NCBI GenBank assembly: GCA_046049545.1
Contig: JBJORF010000006.1
Coordinates: forward strand, 1 to 64,000
DNA from: Romeriopsis sp046049545
Lineage (GTDB): Bacteria; Cyanobacteriota; Cyanobacteriia; Leptolyngbyales; Leptolyngbyaceae
Reading direction: 5' to 3'
DNA length: 64,000 nt
Positions 59,171 through 64,000 of the stretch are shown here, in pieces (positions within the stretch are counted from its first letter, which is position 1; each line of letters starts with the position of its first letter). The notes beneath the pieces were generated by a model. That model saw nothing but the letters and a program-made list of their open reading frames with translations, made no database searches and was not told where the DNA came from. The translations under genes were made by a program, and so were the position numbers.

Positions 59171-60913
59171 TCACAGCTTCCCAATCCGCACGAGGCGATA
59201 GATTCCGATCGCCCGCAGCACTTCGTAGTCGGTTTTTGCCAGTCCTGTCTGGCCGAGGGATTTCGCGGTCGCAATGAGTAGCACCGATCGGGGCGGTGTG
59301 ACCTGCTGGCGCAATCCCGCTAGATACCCCGGCACTTCCTGACCACCCCGCATCAGCGCCACCGATCGCTGACTGTAGAACAGCACACTCGGTTTCCCAA
59401 AGGTGCCAATGGCCATGGCGATCGGTTCGTTGGCCTGTTGGACGGCGGGGATTGCCTGAGCGATCTGACGCAGGGGCAACTGCCTGACCTGATCAACCAC
59501 ACTAAACGTCGGCGTGACAAACAGCAGGATAAACGCGGCGGCGGTAATGATTTTCACGCGCCAAAACCCGGCATTACGGACATACAGCAGCCCGAGTATT
59601 ATGCCCACAGCCCACAGCCCCAGACCAATGCCGGGCAAACCAGCGCGGGCGATGGCCTGTCCCAAATTGGGCATAGTGGCATCGCGATTCAGCCAGGTTG
59701 GGCAGAGCCAAGCGGCTGTCCCTAACAGGGCGAATATCAGGAGACTCAGCCAATTGGTGGCTTTCAATCCCCAGGTCGATCGCTGCATGGCATCGTTCCA
59801 CCACAGCGTGATGAGCAAAGCCGCTGCCGGGAGCGCGGGCAAGCTGTAGGTGAGATATTTCGTCGAAGCGATCGTGAAAAATCCCATCACAACGATGAAC
59901 CAAATTAAGGCCAAGTGACTGAGTTGATCATGGCGGGCAACCTTGCGCCAAGGTCGGCGGAGGGCTTGGACGATCGCTGCCGGCAACGCCACACTCCAGG
60001 GCAATAGCCCCGGTAGCAAAATCAAAAAGTGATAGTACCAAGGCCCACTGTGCTGATTCACCACTTGCGTAAAGCGCTGCACATTATGGAAGCCAAAGAA
60101 GGCATTGATGAAGTCCCAGCCATGACGTTGTAGCATCAGTCCGTACCAAGGCAGGGCAATCGCACTGGTAATCAGCAAACCCGACTTCCAAGGAATTTCG
60201 CGGAGGGTCGATCGCAGTTGCCCCATCAGCACCAGCAGCAGTCCGAGGGTAAATCCGGGCAACACCACCGCCACCGGCCCTTTGGTCAGGAGGCCCAGTC
60301 CCCAGAGCGCAAACATCAAGCGATACCACCACCGCTGTTGGATCGGTGCGTCCGGTTGCGCGTAGGCCCGAAAAAAGCTCAACAAACTGCCACCGATGCA
60401 GAGATTCAGCAGCATGTCGGCATAACCCAAGCGCCCAAAAAACCACATTTGCAGGTTCAACGCCGCGATCGCAGCGCCCAAAAATGGGGTTGGGGGCGCG
60501 ATCGCGCCCCCCTGGCGACGCAACCATCGCAGGAGCTGAAATAATCCCACGACCAACAGACTCGCCATGGTGGCGCAAACCACCTTCGCCGCCCAAACCT
60601 GCGGCCCGAATAGCTTGAAGCTGCTAGCCATCAGCCAATATATCAGCGGCGGCTTGTCAAATCGCGGAGCCCCATTGAACATCGGTGTGAGCCAATCACC
60701 CGTGGCATACATCTGCCGTGCGGATTCGATAAACATGGGCTCCGTTTCGTCCAGCAGGGCCATACCGCCCAATCCCTGAAAAAAGCCAATCCAGAGCAAC
60801 AGTCCCAACCAGAGCCAAGCGATCGGCGATCGCCCAGGTAGGTGCGCCAGGCCGCGCGGCTGTTCCAAGATCTGCTTACGATCGTCCTGCTTCAAAACCG
60901 AACCGCCGCCCAC
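59171..60913 (-). CDS. GT39-family (ArnT-like) glycosyltransferase
   Basis: A 580-residue multi-pass protein. The first external loop has GMALLDETEPMFIESARQM, followed by FDKPPLIYWLMASSFKLFG, the typical ArnT/PMT catalytic segment. About 11-12 helices follow, then a C-terminal periplasmic domain. It starts at a GTG (60913), though the ribosome site is poor. It is tandem with the GT39 gene at 57424 (92 bp gap). The pair may decorate lipid A or another lipid-linked glycan. Confidence 0.88.
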   Translation of the reverse strand: MGGGSVLKQDDRKQILEQPRGLAHLPGRSPIAWLWLGLLLWIGFFQGLGGMALLDETEPMFIESARQMYATGDWLTPMFNGAPRFDKPPLIYWLMASSFKLFGPQVWAAKVVCATMASLLVVGLFQLLRWLRRQGGAIAPPTPFLGAAIAALNLQMWFFGRLGYADMLLNLCIGGSLLSFFRAYAQPDAPIQQRWWYRLMFALWGLGLLTKGPVAVVLPGFTLGLLLVLMGQLRSTLREIPWKSGLLITSAIALPWYGLMLQRHGWDFINAFFGFHNVQRFTQVVNQHSGPWYYHFLILLPGLLPWSVALPAAIVQALRRPWRKVARHDQLSHLALIWFIVVMGFFTIASTKYLTYSLPALPAAALLITLWWNDAMQRSTWGLKATNWLSLLIFALLGTAAWLCPTWLNRDATMPNLGQAIARAGLPGIGLGLWAVGIILGLLYVRNAGFWRVKIITAAAFILLFVTPTFSVVDQVRQLPLRQIAQAIPAVQQANEPIAMAIGTFGKPSVLFYSQRSVALMRGGQEVPGYLAGLRQQVTPPRSVLLIATAKSLGQTGLAKTDYEVLRAIGIYRLVRIGKL

Positions 60914-60945
60914 TGCAAATTGATTAACCTAGGTATTTTAGTGGT

Positions 60946-61812
60946 TTAGATGCAGGCGGGGACGAATTCGCCTTGGAGGATCGACTGGATGTATTGGGTC
61001 ACCGCAGCGGTCTGTTCCAACATGGCGAAGTGCCCGCAGTCTTCCAGTTCCAGGACGTTCTCCCCCCACGCAGGAAAAGATCGATGAAAACTGGCCAAAT
61101 GCCGCACATAACGCGGTGGCATGACCGGATCATGCTGGCCCGTGATGAAATAAGCGGGTTGAGCCAGCCGCGCGACAATTTGCGGTAAGCGATGCACTTC
61201 CGCCGCCGTTGTCGAATCCAGTAAGGTGGCTGCCGCCGCTTGCCGATCGGCCACCAGAAAATCCTGAAGCCGCTGCTTCCCCCAAGTCCGGGCGCTGGGT
61301 TGGCACACTGCCATTTGACCAAAGGCCCGATCGACAAATGGTGCGTAGCGCAGCCAACTGGGTCGCCAACCCAGCATCTGCTGCCCCGCTTGGCGAAATT
61401 TCGCAAAATCCTGTTCTAGGTAGATCCCACCGCCAAAGTTGACGCAAATTGCCCCGGCAATCCGATCGGGCGCTAAATCCGTCGCCCATAGCGCCACGGC
61501 GCCACCCAGCGAATGACCGACCAACCAGGCTTGGCGAATCTCTAACTGGGTCATCAAATTGAGTAGATCCTGAGCGTGAGCCGCCAAGCTATAGTCACGA
61601 TCGCCATCACAGTCGGCAGCACATTGGGTATCCGCCACTGACTGACCAAACCCCCGCAAATCATAGGCAAGGCATTGGTAATGCGGCGCGAGTTGATCGA
61701 TTACAGGCTGCCAATAGGCACGGCTCAACAGCCACCCATGGACAAAAACCAGCACTGTTTTCGAATCAGTTGGTGGCGTTAGCACGTAGTCACAGAGCAC
61801 GGGTCGCAGCAA
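60946..61812 (-). CDS. Alpha/beta hydrolase
   Basis: 288 residues. Oxyanion-hole HGW (VLVFVHGWLLSRAYW), nucleophile elbow GHSLGGAVAL (Ser), acid in TGQHDPVMPP (Asp) and catalytic His in CGHFAMLEQ are all present. The substrate cannot be inferred. The TTG at 61812 is used because no upstream ATG is available; a GTG five codons in is another option. Confidence 0.85.
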   Translation of the reverse strand: MLRPVLCDYVLTPPTDSKTVLVFVHGWLLSRAYWQPVIDQLAPHYQCLAYDLRGFGQSVADTQCAADCDGDRDYSLAAHAQDLLNLMTQLEIRQAWLVGHSLGGAVALWATDLAPDRIAGAICVNFGGGIYLEQDFAKFRQAGQQMLGWRPSWLRYAPFVDRAFGQMAVCQPSARTWGKQRLQDFLVADRQAAAATLLDSTTAAEVHRLPQIVARLAQPAYFITGQHDPVMPPRYVRHLASFHRSFPAWGENVLELEDCGHFAMLEQTAAVTQYIQSILQGEFVPACI

Positions 61813-61939
61813 AGAATCTTAAATCATCACTGCCGATCCTACCGTGAAGCCCGATCGGGTGACACAAGAATTACGGACTGTTAAGCAGAATGGCGGAGAA
61901 AATGAACCCATTCGTCGTCTGCTGGTCATTCGATTCCGC

Positions 61940-62665
61940 CTAAAACCGCCGACCGAGCAGGCGCTGCTTCACGCTTTCCGCAATTTTATGGCCGAGATAT
62001 TCCGGAATCAGACTTTCATTCGGGCCAAGTAGATAGAGGATCAATCGGGTGCGACCGCGCCAAACGAGCAAATTGGCATTCACCACCAGCAAGTCTTCCT
62101 GCCAAATAGCGTGCATCACTTTGTAAAACAGACCCGCCTGGTTATCGGCCTCGATTAGCAGTGCGGGTAAATGGAATACTGGATCCACATAAAATTCCGT
62201 TTCAATTTTCTCCAACCCCGCATCGAGATTGAATTCGACCGCCAGCATTTCCTCGACTTCAAATCGTCCCGCTAGCGCTTCTTTCACCGCACGTCCGACA
62301 TTTTCTGCGGTTTTTTCGGTCAGGGCTTTCCCCCCCCGCGAGACAATCAACTTCACGAACACCAACATTGGCGGGTAAATCTGGCCGTACAGGCTCAGAC
62401 TGTGGATCGTCAAGCCATAGGCCGCTAGCACGCCAAAGATGTCGCTCAAGAGAAAGGATTGATTCCGATAGGCGAAGTGCATCGCATTCTTCGTGCCTTC
62501 GGGATGCAGTTCGATCACCGCTTGGCGCGATCGGTAGAGCTGATAGGCCAGCCGCAGATTTTGGAGCTGGATTTCGCTGCTGACAAATTGCTCATAGAAC
62601 TGGGGAAACGATCGGTTAAATCGCTTGAGCAAATCGAGTGTGGTTGGTTTGAGACCCAATGTCAT
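61940..62665 (-). CDS. Conserved protein with ACT-like regulatory region
   Basis: 241 residues. Two ACT-like segments are suggested. The first is FLLSDIFGVLAAYGLTIHSLSLYGQ. The second is PALLIEADNQAGLFYKVMHAIWQEDLLVVNANL, which resembles the ACT repeats of GlnD. No catalytic domain is present. It may sense a small ligand, possibly an amino acid. I know of similar cyanobacterial proteins but not a proven function. The ATG is at 62665. Confidence 0.65.
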   Translation of the reverse strand: MTLGLKPTTLDLLKRFNRSFPQFYEQFVSSEIQLQNLRLAYQLYRSRQAVIELHPEGTKNAMHFAYRNQSFLLSDIFGVLAAYGLTIHSLSLYGQIYPPMLVFVKLIVSRGGKALTEKTAENVGRAVKEALAGRFEVEEMLAVEFNLDAGLEKIETEFYVDPVFHLPALLIEADNQAGLFYKVMHAIWQEDLLVVNANLLVWRGRTRLILYLLGPNESLIPEYLGHKIAESVKQRLLGRRF

Positions 62666-62875
62666 ATGCAGGAAAAACGATTGCCGGGTGAAAACTGCTA
62701 GCGATCTGAGTCATTACCTCAGATAGTTCCATTCTGGCTTGGGAATGCGGTCGCCAAACAGGAAAATTTCAAAAATTACAGGGGCCTTGGGAGTTTTCCG
62801 ATGAGGCGCACCGAAGAGGAGCGAATCAGCGTAGACTAGAGAGCGAAATTTGCTTTGATCAACCACCTCGGACGC

Positions 62876-63418
62876 ATGGGTTTCTGGAAAAATTTATTCA
62901 ATTCGACCGAGACGGCGACGGCGACGCGCGGTGTCACGATCGAACCCTATGTGCCCGCTGGCAATCGCCCTGGACTCCTCGACAGCCCCGGGCAAAGCCC
63001 ATCGCGGATCTTTTTTAGTACCGATCGCGATATCGATCTGTACGAGCTGGAGGAATTGTGTGATGCGGTGGGTTGGTCGCGACGGCCCCTCCGTAAAGTC
63101 AAAAAAGCCATTCAACACAGCTTTTTAGTCGTGTCAATGTGGGAACAACGGGGTGCTTCCCGTCGCCTGATCGGCTTTTCGCGGGCCACTTCGGATCACG
63201 CCTTTAACGCCACGATCTGGGATGTGGTGATTCACCCCGAATTCCAGAGTAAAGGGATGGGGAAAGCGCTGATGAAGTTCATCATCAAGAAGCTCCGCAA
63301 CGAAGACATCAGCAACATCACACTGTTTGCCGATCCCCACGTCGTCGACTTCTACCGCAATTTGGGATTCATGCCCGACCCCGAAGGGATCAAGGGGATG
63401 TTTTGGTATCCCGACTAG
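62876..63418 (+). CDS. GNAT acetyltransferase, Ycf52-like
   Basis: 180 residues from the ATG at 62876 (MGFWKNLF); the frame to 62855 is not needed. The acetyl-CoA motif is VVIHPEFQSKGMGKALMKFIIKKL, followed by ITLFADPHVVDFYRNLGF. This matches the cyanobacterial and plastid Ycf52/NSI group. Plant members acetylate plastid proteins and melatonin precursors; the bacterial substrate is unknown. Confidence 0.87.
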   Translation: MGFWKNLFNSTETATATRGVTIEPYVPAGNRPGLLDSPGQSPSRIFFSTDRDIDLYELEELCDAVGWSRRPLRKVKKAIQHSFLVVSMWEQRGASRRLIGFSRATSDHAFNATIWDVVIHPEFQSKGMGKALMKFIIKKLRNEDISNITLFADPHVVDFYRNLGFMPDPEGIKGMFWYPD

Positions 63419-63487
63419 CGGCAGCTCAGTCGACCATGGCTTTAGGATGCCCGTCTGGCCGAGAAAATTGCGTTTGAATCAAAAAAC

Positions 63488-63934
63488 CTATAACTGCTTC
63501 GCTTGCATAATCCAGGTTTGCACCAAAGCTGCATCGGGGCATTGTGTTCGATCGCCCGTGGCGATGACATGCAGCTTGAGCAATTGGCGATGCAGCTGAC
63601 CGGGATTGAGCAATGCGAGCTGTTTTACTGAGGGCACGCCCGCATGGAGCAGCAGTCCACAGTAGGTGTTACCGACCGTTGACAATCGGGCCAAATCCGC
63701 CAATGCCCGCCACTTTTGGACATGGTGGATATGTAGTTGAAGCTGTTGGGCAAGTTTGGTTTGTGCGGCTAAGGTCGTGCTCTGCCGCAACAAGTCATGG
63801 GTTGTACGCAGGTTGACCGCTTCTAACTTACGGCAATCATCCAGTTTCATGCCCGGTAAATTACTGATGGGCCAATCACTTCCCCGTAATGGAACGTGAT
63901 CGGGTGTAAATTGACGAGATAAAGCGCTAGACAC
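63488..63934 (-). CDS. DUF4332 helix-hairpin-helix protein
   Basis: 148 residues with pairs of helix-hairpin-helix-like repeats (LPGMKLDDCRKLEAVNLRTTHDLL and LLLHAGVPSVKQLALLNPGQLHRQL) typical of DUF4332. It may bind nucleic acid. It starts at a GTG (63934) with no clear ribosome site. The sequence after it, to 64000, has no supported gene. Confidence 0.8.
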   Translation of the reverse strand: MSSALSRQFTPDHVPLRGSDWPISNLPGMKLDDCRKLEAVNLRTTHDLLRQSTTLAAQTKLAQQLQLHIHHVQKWRALADLARLSTVGNTYCGLLLHAGVPSVKQLALLNPGQLHRQLLKLHVIATGDRTQCPDAALVQTWIMQAKQL

Positions 63935-64000
63935 GATAAATTCTAAAGTATTGGGACAGGCTGGGCGAATTGATCACATCGTCTCTGATAAATCGGTTGT

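Overview
The window is cyanobacterial chromosome. The HIP1 octamer GCGATCGC and its GATCG core recur throughout. The gene content also fits: an NtcA-type promoter in front of a urea ABC transporter, a cyanobacterial CrtD carotenoid desaturase, a Ycf52-like GNAT, a PilI/PilJ/PilL-C-like chemotaxis operon and DUF6765 and DUF4332 proteins. The species cannot be named from the sequence alone; a Leptolyngbya-like or Synechococcales relative is plausible. Most of the window is housekeeping DNA. Short stretches of accessory DNA lie at about 8.8-9.5 kb, 16.2-19.1 kb and 30.1-33.2 kb.

Layout. 0-16.2 kb is a nitrogen block. ureE-ureF run leftward. Divergent from them runs urtABCDE (urea ABC transporter), a small unknown gene, ureD and ureA, followed by a nested palindromic element and a broken Uma2 gene. 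ureB, ureC and ureG are not in the window. Then come gltB and gltD (GOGAT). 16.2-19.1 kb holds a HicB remnant, a cupin, a PAS histidine kinase, several short repeats and an attC-like inverted repeat. 19.1-30.1 kb carries zinc/manganese ABC genes with a Zur-like operator, a GPH symporter, a phosphoribosyltransferase, an MshEN-like protein, an AEC permease, a VanY peptidase, crtD, a GT2 glycosyltransferase and a DUF6765 protein. 30.1-33.4 kb is a decayed integrated element next to tRNA-Thr and tRNA-Tyr. It has transposase and Abi_2 remnants, an intact Uma2 gene, a cluster of ACCGTTAC repeats and a tyrosine integrase whose catalytic Tyr codon reads TAG. 33.5-41.7 kb has nnrD/E, tldD, pmbA, a GT4, a YkvA protein and a Pit phosphate transporter. 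41.7-47.5 kb is a purine degradation cluster. 47.7-56.6 kb has a cytochrome b561-like protein and a chemotaxis operon. 56.6-64 kb has a CAP-domain protein, two GT39 enzymes, a hydrolase, an ACT-like protein, a GNAT and a DUF4332 protein.

How the genes fit together. The purine cluster encodes urate hydroxylase (HpxO), HIU hydrolase, OHCU decarboxylase, allantoinase (PuuE), an AllC-type amidohydrolase, a stand-alone allophanate-hydrolase-C-like protein and a Rieske oxygenase. That Rieske protein is a candidate for an HpxD-like purine ring oxidation step upstream of urate. The pathway leads to ureido compounds, urea and ammonia. The left end supplies urea uptake, part of urease, and GltBD to assimilate the ammonium. 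The window therefore covers much of a purine-to-glutamate route, split over two loci about 25 kb apart.

The least ordinary observations are these: the Rieske gene in the purine cluster; the amber codon exactly at the integrase nucleophile; the iterated ACCGTTAC sites beside that integrase; the attC-like site; three tandem cyanobacteriochrome-like GAF domains that lack the bilin cysteine; and a CheA without a recognisable HPt histidine.
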